Shown here: positions 22,195-33,621 of the stretch, one piece after another
Numbering within the stretch: position 1 is the stretch's first letter
Layout: each line of letters opens with the position of its first letter
NCBI RefSeq assembly: GCF_001039355.2
Contig: NW_019773648.1
Location: 399,055 to 463,054, forward strand
DNA from: Lingula anatina
Lineage: Eukaryota; Brachiopoda; Lingulata; Lingulida; Lingulidae
DNA length: 64,000 nucleotides
Direction of reading: 5' to 3'
Translations under genes and position numbers: made by a program
The notes under the pieces: generated by a model
The model's input: the letters and a program-made list of their open reading frames with translations, nothing else
Databases searched by the model: none
Told to the model about the DNA's origin: nothing

Positions 22195-24069
22195 TCATTG
22201 ATCTAAATAAACTTGTAAATGGCGAACGTTTAACATGGTAATGGGCATTTCCCTCCTACAGTCACAGCCCTTCAGAATTATAGGTGGCACTGCGCTTGAG
22301 GTGAGGCGGAGTATCCAAGACGATACGTTCCTGGGAAAGAAACGAGCACGGGTTCTGAATGAGGTGAAGACTGGGAGTAAAACGTTACAGCATGGTAATA
22401 ATAGCTAACAGCTAACTAGAATTTATCGCGAGTGCATAGAATACACAAAACATAAAGATCTGAATCGTGCAGTGTTGACCAGTGATAAATGTTTAACGTA
22501 GAATAATGCATTTAGTCTAATTGAGATCCAGATACGGCATAAATTGGAAGACGTTCGAAAAATTATCATAAAAAATAAAAGGGGATGTAATAATGGCACG
22601 TTTAGTTTTATTTGAGTTAAGAAAAGATATAAATGAGTAAACAAAGAAACCAACAAATAGAACAGGAAAGAAATAAGAAAAAGAAATGAAGAAATACATA
22701 TAAAAAATAAAATAAAATAACAATGAAAACTGGGGAAATTTACCGAAACAGCATGATGCAGCACATGGCAGCTTTTCATACGCCTGTCCGAAACAGTGAC
22801 CGCTTTGTGGGTTCAGAGATAAACAGGTGCGCGTACGTACAGTTGTACATGATACGCGGTCACAACTTGACCACTTCGACCATGGTGACCAGCGACTGTC
22901 CACTGTAACGACAAACGCGGAGATGTTGGTCATTTGTTTTAATCTTATTGCGAATTTAAAAATTCAGCTTTAATATCATGAAAAGTTTCCATTTTTTCTG
23001 TATATAATACATGTACCGTGCATGTACTACTAGATGAAGATAGTGGTACTCTCTGACCCTGGGGTTCGCTAGTAGTCTGTTACAAAATTATTGTATCGGC
23101 CTATACTTTAAAGGCTCCTGATATCAGAAGGTTAGATACTGCTATCCCAAAGGTGAATTCCAGTCAGACTGTCGTGGCATTAACTACAGGGGTAATTACT
23201 ACATGTAGTACTTCTATCATCATATCATTAAACGTACTTGATTCAACGTTATGACCGTCTTGGAGCTCCTGCTTACTATTTATACATTGTCCATTTTATT
23301 AAGGGTAAAAAACGTCCGGTCACTTAAACCGCACTCACCTCCACAAGGAAGTGTATTACAGCTTTCTTCTAATTGGCTAGGTCCGACGCAATCAGCCCCG
23401 CCATTGGCTGGCGCTGGATTACTGCACACTCTAGTACGCGTGCGCACTCCCCCTCCACAAGTTACGCTGCACTTAGATGGGCACTCACACCATTCGCTCC
23501 AATTTCCATTGACTAAAGGAGACAAGGAAAACAGTTAACAGAGAAATCAACAACCAGGCATGTGAAAACTCTCTGGACGATTTTAAGAACTACACGGACG
23601 CTTTGCTGATATATTGCAATCAAATATTTAAAAACACTTATTTCTAAAAAAATTTTTGACTTGCATTATACATGTACTACATGTAGTACAGCGTCCATGT
23701 ACGACATCAGATTATACATGTACATTAGGCGCAACAAGATGCACTAACGATAAAACTTTATGTAAGTCAAATATCAGTAGAAAGGCACATTTCTATTTTC
23801 GATTGAGAGTCACGTACAGGTTATTTGAGAAAATAAACGACAAACAGAATGTGTAGCCTATATACATTTCAAATTAATGGTTCTACAAGTGCTTTTCAAA
23901 AAGTGTTGTAATTTTTAATTGATATTTTGTTTTCTTTTTTTATTTTTTCTAACTACTAATGCATTTTATACTACCAGTAGATATGTTTTATTTTATTAAA
24001 AACTTTTAAATCATTATTTATCATTTGTTAAATCTATTTTTTGAGATTGTTATAGGTGTCTTCTAAATA

Positions 24070-24112
<43 letters not shown>

Positions 24113-24790
24113 TCACCAGTACATACTGAGACTGATCGAGAGCAATTCAGTAAGGTCAAGGTTATTAACCAAAGTTAATTAAAACACCTACCTGGACAAC
24201 CGTGTTCATTACATGTCCGGATTTCCGTGGACTGTCCGGGACATGGACGACCTTGACCTGTTGGGGAGGGTCTGTCACATGACCTCGTTCTCAGTTGAAT
24301 TCCTCCACCACATGTGGCGCTGCAGTCGCCATACCCAGACCACTCGCCCCAGTAACCATTGACACTTACTGGAATGAGATGTGAGATAATCAGCTTTTGT
24401 TATAGATATAAAAAGTTTTATAAGAATACTTTTCAGTAAAGATGGTTATTAAGATAACTGGAGCTGGGGTTAAATAAAATATAAGAAGCACATAGCAGAC
24501 TTTCTCATCCTCGTACCTTTTTCAAAACAGGTTTGTTAATTTAAATTTTGCATATACAGTATTTAAATAGTATAATAGTTTAATTGCCTGTAAAAAATGT
24601 ATTTTCAGTTGCAACTGCATTCCTGTATATACTAATATACGATTATACATGTTGTTTTATGATAATACCTATATTCTTCAAAGAAGGCATCATTGGATCA
24701 ACGGGGCAAGTTGACATAAGTCGGATGTTGCTACACGATACTAACAGCGAGGGGAGTTTGTAGTACTTATACCCTCCTTTCACCCTTTTT

Positions 24791-24828
<38 letters not shown>

Positions 24829-24945
24829 TTCTCTTTCTCCCTCTCTTTCAGTCTCTTTCTCTCTCTCTCAGTTTCCCTCTCTTTCTGACTCTCTCTCTCT
24901 CTCCGTACTAGTCTCTAACTCTCAATTTCTCTCTCTCTCTCTTGG

Positions 24946-24990
<45 letters not shown>

Positions 24991-25582
24991 CAGAACAATC
25001 CTCCTGATTACAGGACCGAGCCTCCACTCTCGTCACGCAGAGGTGGCAGCAGTCGTCGAGTTCCCGAGCCTGAATCCCCCCGCCGCACGAGGCGCTGCAC
25101 GGTGACCACCCCTTCCATTCACACTGCCCTGAAATGGCCACAGGAAACCACATCCGAAATACACATACCCCTTAGAATAAATGCAAAAAATTAAATATAC
25201 ATCTTTCCTAGACTGCATGCTTCCTCAAACGCCCTAATCAGCAGCGATGAGCGAATTTAAAATTTAGTTATAAGGAAATACATGTAAATACACTGAGTGC
25301 CTGGGATGGTTTAGAAAAATATATTTTAAAGCTGAAACCTGGCGTGTGACGTACTAAAATGTGAAACATTCCGGATTGAATCATATCAGCTGTTTGATAA
25401 GTAATTAATGACTGTATATTGCTAACGATGGTTCACATGCTGTGGTTTTATTTTGTGATCCACATACCTTCTGCAGGGTGTTTAGGCGTGGTTGCCAGGG
25501 TTACCTGAGCCCGCGCACACGCGAGACAAACTAGGCATATACATGTACACTGCAAAACCTGCTCCTTTGTCAAATGCATCAT
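22195..25582 (-). CDS. Secreted protein with four TSP1-type repeats
   Basis: Minus-strand exons 25582-25468 (within exon 25585-25468), 25128-24991, 24368-24192, 23512-23339 and 22902-22744 join in phase 1 at every junction and encode 254 residues plus a split codon. Residues 1-25 form a Cys-rich signal peptide (start MMHLTKEQVLQC). TSP1-type units follow, one per exon: 39-84 (CEWKGWSPCSASCGGG, short, with CCHLC), 85-143 (WGEWSGYGDCSATCGGG), 144-201 (WSEWCECPSKCSVTCGGG) and 202-254 (WSPWSKWSSCDRVSC, divergent). TSP1 repeats bind matrix glycans and receptors. The last exon is uncertain. An acceptor at 22371 gives 57 basic, TSP1-unlike residues to TGA at 22195 (312 in all). An acceptor at 22331 with a better pyrimidine tract gives 16 residues to TAA at 22278. 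A 5' untranslated exon probably ends at 26139 (GTTAG|gtaaga). The same strand and phase pattern as the vWA-TSP1 gene suggest common ancestry of the repeats. Confidence 0.8.
24072..24110. repeat. (ATT)n microsatellite
   Basis: About 12 units in the intron below the second TSP1 exon. Confidence 0.9.
24794..24985. repeat. (CT)n-rich tract abutting a TSP1 exon
   Basis: Nearly 190 bases of interrupted CT repeats run to within six bases of the donor at 24991/24990 of the first TSP1 exon. On the sense (minus) strand the donor is therefore followed at once by GA repeats. Confidence 0.9.
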
Positions 25583-25585
25583 AGT

Positions 25586-26478
25586 CTGAACAAAGAACAA
25601 AATAATGTTATGCAGTGGTTTGATATACTAATATTTATCAATGGAGACCTCTTGGGTGAATATGAGTGAATTCAAATGATATTCGGAATCACCCGAATTT
25701 GGCCCGATTTAATTGTGTCGGTCTCTCTAAATTTTTGACAATGATAAACGATAGAATAAAAAGATGAAGAAGTGAGTCTTATACCGTTGCAACGAAACAC
25801 GTCAAGATAGCTCAAGCAATATTAATAGAATCATCTTTAAAACAATTATACAAAAGCTTTATTTATAATTTTTTGGGCTTGCATTTAATTTTAAAAGGCA
25901 GTCTGTTCACACCTACAAATTCATGTGTTTATACATATATGTAAAATATATGAGATCGATCACTTAAACACTTGCCAGTTGAACTATCAGGCAAATTAGC
26001 GACCATCTTGGGTGTTCTAGTGAAAAACGACACTTCAGCAATGGCTGGTGTATATTTGTGTCTATGACATAATAAAGATCAATCAAATTGTTAACAAGCT
26101 AGTCAAACTCACCTTTATCAACCTGATGGCCGTCTTACCTAACTGTCTGCCCACCTCCAGTAGACATATCCCAGACGCTAGTTGATCACGTTAACAAGTC
26201 TTGTTGAAGAAATGTACATTTGTTTGCCCTGTTAGCGTGCTAATGTTACCATTAATGGGGTAAGTTTACAGCGTGATAGAACGCGCGTGCCTGACAGGTG
26301 ATGATGAAGTGTCTTCGTTGGTCCAAGGGGCCCCTCGATCTCTCTTTCTTTGTCTTCCACCCACTCCTCACCCCCAACTCCCAGCGAAAGAACATTTTTA
26401 AAAACTGGAAATTCTGGGTATTGTGACGTTTAATAGTGATGATTCGGATTATGCTTTGGTAATTACATGTATGTGCAC

Positions 26479-26534
<56 letters not shown>

Positions 26535-27226
26535 CAAATAAATTAATTGGACTTTTTACAATTTAAGTCATGTTTCACATTCTCAATCTGAGCGCAAAAG
26601 CCATAATTCGAAAACTCCTCCTCTATAAAAACCAAAGGATTATTTTGGAACTAATTCTATTCAAATCTTGAAAATACCTACACGACAGATAAAAGCAGAC
26701 ACAATAGTGACTGCCAACTTCTAAAGTTTGTCATTTAAATCACTTTTGGTAGGTCTATCAAATGGTGAATTGCCTTCTTATTGTCTGCTGTGTAATGATA
26801 TAAAAATAATTGATCGTTTAAAAAACGCTATGCCTACTCCTAGGTCAAAACCTTTAGTCACTTACGACACGGTATATTTTAACTTCAGTTTTGATATTTT
26901 AATATTGTACCCGTATGACGAACGTTCGGCAAATAGATTTTTTTTAAGTTTGGGGTTTTCGATAAACAAGACAGTAAAAGCAACCCCTGGTTTACATGTC
27001 TGCTGGGAGTAAGAGTGACCTCCCTGCCTGCCGGGGTTAAATAAACGATCATACTCTATATCAACAGACCATAAAGGAAAATATCAACACTGCATGAGAA
27101 ACCTACCACATGGTGTGGTTACAAATGTGGCGATAAACAGACTGTGGTCGGTATTCGTGTTTCAACATTTTAGTACTTGACATTTATCATAGGTTCTTCT
27201 ACGAGGCAAACCGCACTGAAAGAAAT
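25586..27226. other. Divergent promoter region between the TSP1 and metallopeptidase genes
   Basis: The TSP1 gene (-) and the metallopeptidase gene (+) are head to head. This stretch holds the first intron and 5' untranslated exon (low end 26139) of the TSP1 gene, a 53-base T homopolymer at 26480-26532, and about 1 kb of AT-rich sequence that must contain both promoters. I see no clear TATA box for either. An open frame at 26728-27012 (+) has no recognisable content. Confidence 0.5.
26480..26532. repeat. T homopolymer (53 bp)
   Basis: A perfect run of T. It may be the A-tail of a minus-strand retroposon, but no retroposon body is recognisable next to it. Confidence 0.9.
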
Positions 27227-29529
27227 ATGGGGTTGTTGTTACGATCAGTGACATGCGCTCTGTTGTGCTTTGGCGGTAAGTGTGACATGTGGCTCCCTCT
27301 ATTGTTTAGTTAACATGCACGCCAGTGCTCTTTATGCATGGTTCTCTCACGCTTGATGGGTCCTAACGTAAACCTAGACATTTTGTTTCCTTGGAACTTA
27401 AAAAATATTATTCGGAAGGTTTGAAAGTGTCCAGCTTAGGTATCTAAGCGGCACCCGTGGCCAACTTGAAATATTCAACATGTTTGCCAATTCCAAAAGA
27501 GAAAAAGTGGATAGATACTCGTACAGAATAATACATATGTTTAAACCAGTATATGTAACAATCGCTTTCTCTCGTGCAGATGGACGCAAGGTTTACTAAA
27601 AATATGTCTAGAGAAAATCTCTATATGCCTAACTCCCCTTTGAATTGCTCCAATCATGGTCCTCTGTTCCTCAACGTTGTAAAAATCCACTCTACCCCTG
27701 TACTAGCATTTTATCTTTCGTTAGCGCAATGCACGTGCATTAAAATCCTGCCCAAATACAGTTTTAATATAGATTTAACAACCTAAACATATTATCGAAT
27801 TCCTTAACCAAGTTGCATCGTCGGCCATGTTTATGAGGACGATAAATTCGCGGTCCAGCGAGAGACCTGGCGCCCCCACGAAGTCTCACAGCTGTTGGAA
27901 CGTAAGAGCTGTCCCTGGGGAACTCCGCAGTGCTGCTAATATGGGCCCTAGCGGGATAAGTGCATACTATCAGAAATATACTGAGGCCTACGGGATACCA
28001 ATATTAGGTACGGTTTTGAAACATTCTGGTAATGTTCTAATAAGTGACAATTTTTGCTTCAGAAACAGATCACTTTTAGTGGAAGCAGCATATTTATAGT
28101 TTCATGCCAACCACAGATAATTGAATTTGTGTATGGAAAGCGCAGTAACATTCTTTAATTCAATAAAACTTTGCACCACCGTGCATTAACATTGGATTGG
28201 AATGCTTTTTCTTAAAATTAGATTATGATAAACTTTATTTCTAAGTGTGTTGAGTTTTTTTTTTAATTTTGATAACAAACATCTAATATATAAAACGTAC
28301 ATTGTATATATACATGTAATCATCTATCAACTAAATTTCCGGAGCCGAAAAAAGTATTACATGGAATAATTAAAAACCTTTTTAGAAAAAAATATAAAAA
28401 AACGAGGCTTTAATTTATTAAAGGAGTCTACACTGATACTAAGAATTATTTTCCGGTTTATTTCTTTTTTTTTTTTTGTGGGGAAATAAAAATGCACAAG
28501 TCTTAGTTAACTCTTGAATCCAAAGTACATACCTTACCGTACAATTTGTCTTAAATATTCTTTCAGGTTCTGTACATGTACCTGACAATGCACTAAAACG
28601 CGCGTGTTATGTCGTAAGATTCCTGCTTGCCGACAGACAAGACATTCGTCTTTCCTACTACAAACATTTCGGCCGTTTCGCCGTGTATGCGATGAACGAA
28701 GTCACCCGAAGCATCCCGGAGCATGCGTATTTGGATTCCTATTGGGACAGTATAGCACGTGGTTTCGGAGCCTCGTTGTCAGCCCCTGTGGCCACTTGCG
28801 CCGAGGAGAACGCTCTCTGTTATTCCTCGGATACCTTTGACCCCAACGATGACGTCGCTCTGCACGAGTACGGGCACGGGCTCCAGGCCCTTGGAGTGCA
28901 TTTTGCTATCCCCGGATTTAAAAGCCGCCTGAAAAGGGCGTATGCCAGCGCTCGTTCTCGGGGCCTGTGGACTGACACGTATTCCATCACCAATGAGGTC
29001 GAATACTGGGTGTGTACATATCCAGCAAATAAAGAATAAATGACTATAATAAGTATTATCCTCTCTACGACAAAGTCTTTGGTCTCAAGTAACAGAAAGG
29101 GTAGTCTTCCTGTGCTGTTATTGAACAATTGTACTAAAACCGACTAACAATTTACGCAAACAATTGTTTTACCGACACAATTTTTTCTGAGCCTTTCATT
29201 CCTTAAGCCTTTATTTTATTTTATTTCTTTTATTTATTTATTATTTTCATTTATTTATTTATTTTGCGCACTTGTTTCCCAATATATCTTAGCCATAAAC
29301 TCATTCATATTTCACCCTTTAAAGGCTAAGGCAGTGCAAAGTTATTTTAACGCCAACACCCAGAGAGCCTCTGTGAACAAGGACGGTCCCGTCCGCACCA
29401 AGGACGACCTGAAGAATTACGACCCTGTTGCCTATGCCTTAGTCCAGGAGATCTTTCCATGTAACAACCACTATATCAACAGATGTGGCAATAGTCAAAC
29501 TCTTCGATGTAGGTGTGCTATTTTTCTAT

Positions 29530-29584
<55 letters not shown>

Positions 29585-31149
29585 TTTTTGTGTCTGTTTG
29601 TTTGTTAATTTAACTATAGATTTATAAATCAACATACATTCTATTATCGTATTATCCAATCAGTTGATAAGGAATATATTCCTTATTTTAGCAAATAAGG
29701 GTGACCGGCCTCCTTTTTTATTTATTCGACATGCCCTGAAGAAAGCTTGGGCGTTTTTTTCCCCTAAGATTCGTTGTTCTTTTAAGATTTATTTTAATTC
29801 ATTTATTTCTAAATCAAAACCAGCAATAATTGACGAATAAGCAATAATATAAAAACCAGGGATTTATTGCCAATGGATGTATTGAAAAAAATTTTTATCT
29901 GAACTTAATTAGCACAGGAGCATGCGCAGCAGTTACGGATGAACTGCGTCGCGACCGTCCCGGTCACCATACCGGCTATCAGTCCTGCCACAGGTACGGG
30001 GTCCGGCTCAGGGTCCGGCACGGGGTCCGGAAGTTGCTTTGACAATCACGTTTACTGCAAGGACTGGTCTCAGAACGGCCAATGTTCCTATAACAAGGCC
30101 TATATGGAACAGAATTGCAGGAAGAGTTGTAACTTGTGCTCTTCTGGTGGGTCATTCTATGGTTCTGCACTGTATTGTATTCCATTGTGTAATGTGTTGT
30201 TTCATTGTGTACGTGTATTATGTTGTGTTTCATTGTGCAATGTATGTATGTGTATTGTGTTGTGATTTATTGTGCATTGTATTCTGTGGTGTATTGTATT
30301 GTAGCATGATGAATTGTGTATTGCATTGTGTTTTGTGTTGTGTTCTATCATGTATTGTAATGCGTATTGAAATGTGTTGTACGTTATTATGTATTGTATT
30401 GTGCTGTGTGTTGTGTTGTGTTGTGTTGGCCTATACATGTTATTGTGCGGTATATTATAATCGTGATGTACAGTGATGTGATGTATGTACTTAAAATTGT
30501 GATGTATTGTGCTGTGTTGTGCCACACTGCAGTAGAATTGTACATTAATTATACTGTAGTGTTATATAGGCCTATGTAGTGTATTTACTTGTATTGTAAT
30601 TTGTTGTATCACGCTGTGTTGAAATTCATATAAGAAAGAGAAATGAAGCAGTTTTTTACAATACAAGGAACCAGTACGTCAGAGAACTGTGCAGATGGTC
30701 ATGTTTACTGCAAGGACTGGTCTCAGAACGGTGATTGTTCCAGGAACAAGGTCTATATGGAGCAGAACTGCAGGAAGAGTTGTAACTTGTGCTCAACTGG
30801 TAGGCCTAGGCCAATTTATGTTATTATTACCAGTAGTTATATCGTATTTGCTTATGGAATACGGTTTTTTATCTATCAGCAATGGGCCTTATCCCAGGAC
30901 AGGAAATTAAATTTCGCATTGTGAATTCAGGAAAATGAGCTGGAAATCACGAATCAGCGAGAATAATGACTTCATTTCTCGAATAAGGAAGAATAAAAAA
31001 CCATAATGCCGAGGCACGTGGTCGAGGCCTTGTTGTTTAGAATATGAGTCGGTCATTGCAAACAGGATTTTTTATTAAATGTAAATTATAAGCTTTAATT
31101 GGTATTTATATTCCACATAGCACTGTTGTAAATGTTTCTTAATTACACT

Positions 31150-31199
<50 letters not shown>

Positions 31200-31590
31200 A
31201 GGTGTCGATATATTGGAAAACTGTAAAGACAAGCACGCCTACTGTTCTGACTGGAATGTGATAGGGAAATGCTCTACCAATAGGGTCTATATGGCAAAGA
31301 GCTGCAAAAAAAGTTGCAACCTCTGCGCGGCAGGTAAGTTTCAGTACATGCATCATGCCACCGGTGTTAGGAAACTGAGGGTACGGGTAACAGAAAGTCC
31401 GTTTTTCATTTGATTCATACAGGTTAGAGTATGCGTGACGGAAATGGGTCAATATCTAGGGCAAGACTTAGGCCTACCTGTGCAAATAAGTGGAAATCAG
31501 ACCACGAATCACAAGGGTCTCTCTCGTGACACAGTTTGACTCTTTTCTTTTCTTTTATGTTTGTTTATGTGTGTTTGTGTGTGCATGTTA

Positions 31591-31631
<41 letters not shown>

Positions 31632-32144
31632 CATTCTGTTCAGTGTATTAGTGTTTTCTTTTTATTAGGAACTCAAACTGAAAGTTGTGAAGATTCGCAT
31701 ACAAACTGCAAGTACTGGGCAGAGACAGGCGTGTGTGCCAGCAATCCCGCTTACATGCAGCAAAACTGCAGGAAAAGCTGCAATCTTTGTTCAAGTAAGT
31801 AATCCCTCACGGTACGCTGGGGTGTGTCATGGGGGAGGGAGGTCGGGGGGGGGATGCATGAGGGGGTATAAATTACACCCGCGTTAGCATACCCAAGATA
31901 TAAAAAAGTTATTATTATTATTATTATTATTGTTGTTGTTGTTGTTGTTGTTGTTGTGATGTTGTGTTGCTCAATCCCTACTATCTTTCCTTATTGTCAA
32001 CTGTCCGTTAATTTGCTAGGCACTCAGACCGGAAGTTGTGCAGACCAGGGCACCCACTGCCAGTATTGGTCTGAGATTGGTGAGTGCACCAGGAACCAAG
32101 GTTACATGGCCAAGAACTGCAGGAAAAGTTGCCACCTCTGCTGA
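27227..32144 (+). CDS. Secreted HExxH zinc metallopeptidase with five ShKT domains
   Basis: Nine exons: 27227-27275, 27813-28007, 28567-29009, 29325-29508, 29913-30146, 30668-30799, 31202-31333, 31669-31794, 32020-32144; 539 residues. Residues 1-21 are a signal peptide (CALLCFGVASSA). Residues about 60-300 follow a widespread family of hypothetical zinc peptidases: AYGIPILG, VRFLLADR, AEENALCY, then HEYGH (181-185) and, 40 residues on, TNEVEYW. H181 and H185 would bind zinc, E182 would be the base, and E227 is the likely third ligand. A Gly/Ser/Thr linker (317-331) leads to five ShKT modules (332-366, 375-411, 418-455, 463-497, 504-539), each with six Cys and a WS..G.C..N..YM...C.KSC..C pattern. 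Each of the last four has its own exon; all boundaries are phase 1. ShKT units commonly accompany secreted peptidases as binding or targeting modules. Substrate unknown. Activity is inferred, not shown. Confidence 0.87.
29524..29589. repeat. (TTTA)n microsatellite
   Basis: About 16 TTTA units lie 15 bases after the donor of metallopeptidase exon 4. Confidence 0.9.
30165..30560. repeat. Degenerate TGTATTGTG-type repeat tract
   Basis: About 400 bases of the intron after the first ShKT exon are built from variants of 'tgtattgtgttgtg'. The tract leaves long artefactual open frames on both strands (His/Asn/Thr-rich on the minus strand). Confidence 0.8.
31149..31198. repeat. (ATT)n microsatellite at a splice acceptor
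   Basis: About 16 ATT units run directly into the acceptor of the third ShKT exon (aag at 31199-31201) and replace the usual pyrimidine tract. Confidence 0.9.
31588..31631. repeat. (GT)n microsatellite
   Basis: About 20 GT units, 38 bases before the acceptor of the fourth ShKT exon. Confidence 0.9.
31908..31957. repeat. (ATT)n-(GTT)n microsatellite
   Basis: Adjacent trinucleotide arrays in the last intron of the metallopeptidase gene. Confidence 0.9.
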
Positions 32145-32196
32145 GAAGCCCTGTGCTGCTCTCGCACGTCCATATCCCTCATGATATCAGAACAGA

Positions 32197-32202
32197 ATAA
32201 AA
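32197..32202 (+). terminator. AATAAA polyadenylation signal of the metallopeptidase gene
   Basis: AATAAA lies 53 bases after the TGA. A second one follows at about 32207. Confidence 0.7.
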
Positions 32203-32284
32203 GAAAATAAATGGATACTAAGCTTGTATTGTTGTGCATTTTACACTTCGGCTAATTTATACAAGTTTTTGTATTGTGTCGTTA

Positions 32285-32287
<3 letters not shown>

Positions 32288-32347
<60 letters not shown>
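32288..32347. repeat. (TA)n microsatellite
   Basis: About 30 TA units downstream of the metallopeptidase gene. Confidence 0.9.
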
Positions 32348-32350
<3 letters not shown>

Positions 32351-32417
32351 CCTGGTGTTTGAACATAGGGAACATCGCCACGAATAGCGAACCGAATACA
32401 TGAATGTAGGTATCTAT

Positions 32418-32520
32418 TTATGCCACGAATAACATTTTAATGCCCTGAATAACATTTTTAAAATTTTTATGCCCTGAATAACATTTTAAAATTTTTATGC
32501 CCTGAATAACATATTAATGG
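32418..32520. repeat. Short minisatellite (about 28-bp unit, four copies)
   Basis: The unit reads approximately 'tgccctgaataacatttt' followed by 'aaaattttta'. The first and last copies are partial or diverged. It lies between the metallopeptidase gene and paralogue A. Confidence 0.8.
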
Positions 32521-32786
32521 AGGGGGTAGACTTTGCCTGGTCCTCTTGTGGATTTTAAAAAGGACACCTTGTTTTGTAATTTAATAAGTGTCAATCTTTT
32601 CATTTATTAATTTCTTCGGACGTATTTGACTACTAGTGAGCGTGTAGATCAGAATCACAGACGGTGCAGTTAACCTGCATGTGTGTTTTGTGAACCTTGG
32701 AACAGGTCCCATATCCCCTTGCTCAAGAATTTGTCTAAGCCTGTGCACTTTATTTGACCAGACAGATTACACACCGCACAAGTACC

Positions 32787-33313
32787 AAGTATGCATCAAA
32801 ATGTGGATCACAGTATGGTGGGAATCAAACCGATTTCATCTACATATAAACATTTAAATTTGGTAAAATTTTGTCCATTTTTTAAAATAAAAATATGTGT
32901 TTTGCCTGTGTAGTTACACTTAAAGAGCACCAACTTGACAGGTTTCACAAATCGACAACTGTCAGAACAGTATTAATAGTGCGATAATTACAGAATTCAT
33001 ATATGCATCGGAAGGGTGTCAAAGCTCCGGGATTGTATTCTGCAATCAATGCAAACAAATGTTAAATGATAATTATCTCACTCAAACAATCAGCTGCTGG
33101 GCCAGGTTTGGGTAGCATCCTGTTACAGTATCCTGTTCAGAGTAATATTTCTAGACCAAGGACGATGTACATGTTTATTTGATGTGATTCACTAGTATCA
33201 GCGAAAGTTCATCAGATCTTTTCATTAGAGCGGTTCGCCTTCAGCTTCTCCCCTTAAAGCGACTTTGTTGAGTCAACTCTGTGTTTGCCTACATATATTT
33301 GACTACTTTGGAG
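32787..33313 (+). promoter_or_regulatory. 5' flank and 5' untranslated exon of paralogue A
   Basis: From accaagtatgcatcaaaatg onward this flank aligns by eye with the flanks of paralogues B (from about 35595) and C (from about 41655). It ends in a conserved non-coding exon: 'cagcgaaagttcatcag' then 'gcggttcgccttcagcttct', with donor GGAG|gtgagt at 33313/33314. The TATATATG box present in B and C is not conserved here; 'tttatttgatg' stands in its place. Confidence 0.55.
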
Positions 33314-33621
33314 GTGAGTATCAATTTTTCTATGAAGAAATCCCAGAAAAAAAGAATTTTATTCAATATCTAGAAACGTGTTCAGTTACGTTCGTGGGAA
33401 TCTGACGATAAAGTAGGTTTTAGATTTTTTTCTCTAATGAAATACATATGTACCATCATAAGCAGTAACAGAGAATTTCAGATTGAATTCCCTCGTATAT
33501 ACAGGTACGAGCGAAGGTGTGTATAAACTGAGACGGGCTTGTTTACCAGCACGTGTGATACTATATATATATATATAAACAATTTAAACATCAAATTCAT
33601 TTTACCTTTTTCACTTAAGCC

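Noticed and set aside
14578-25582. One giant vWA-TSP1 gene including the upstream four TSP1 exons
   Set aside because: The vWA gene has its own signal peptide in the only frame that joins the vWA exon, and the upstream phase-1 donor would break that frame.
26728-27012. 94-codon plus-strand frame upstream of the metallopeptidase
   Set aside because: No similarity, AT-rich composition, not linked by splice sites to the gene.
30202-30525. His/Asn/Thr-rich minus-strand open frame
   Set aside because: It follows the TGTATTGTG-type repeat inside an intron; no splice context or known domain.
32418-32520. Possible CRISPR-like direct repeats
   Set aside because: Four adjacent AT-rich copies without unique spacers in an animal genome; a minisatellite.
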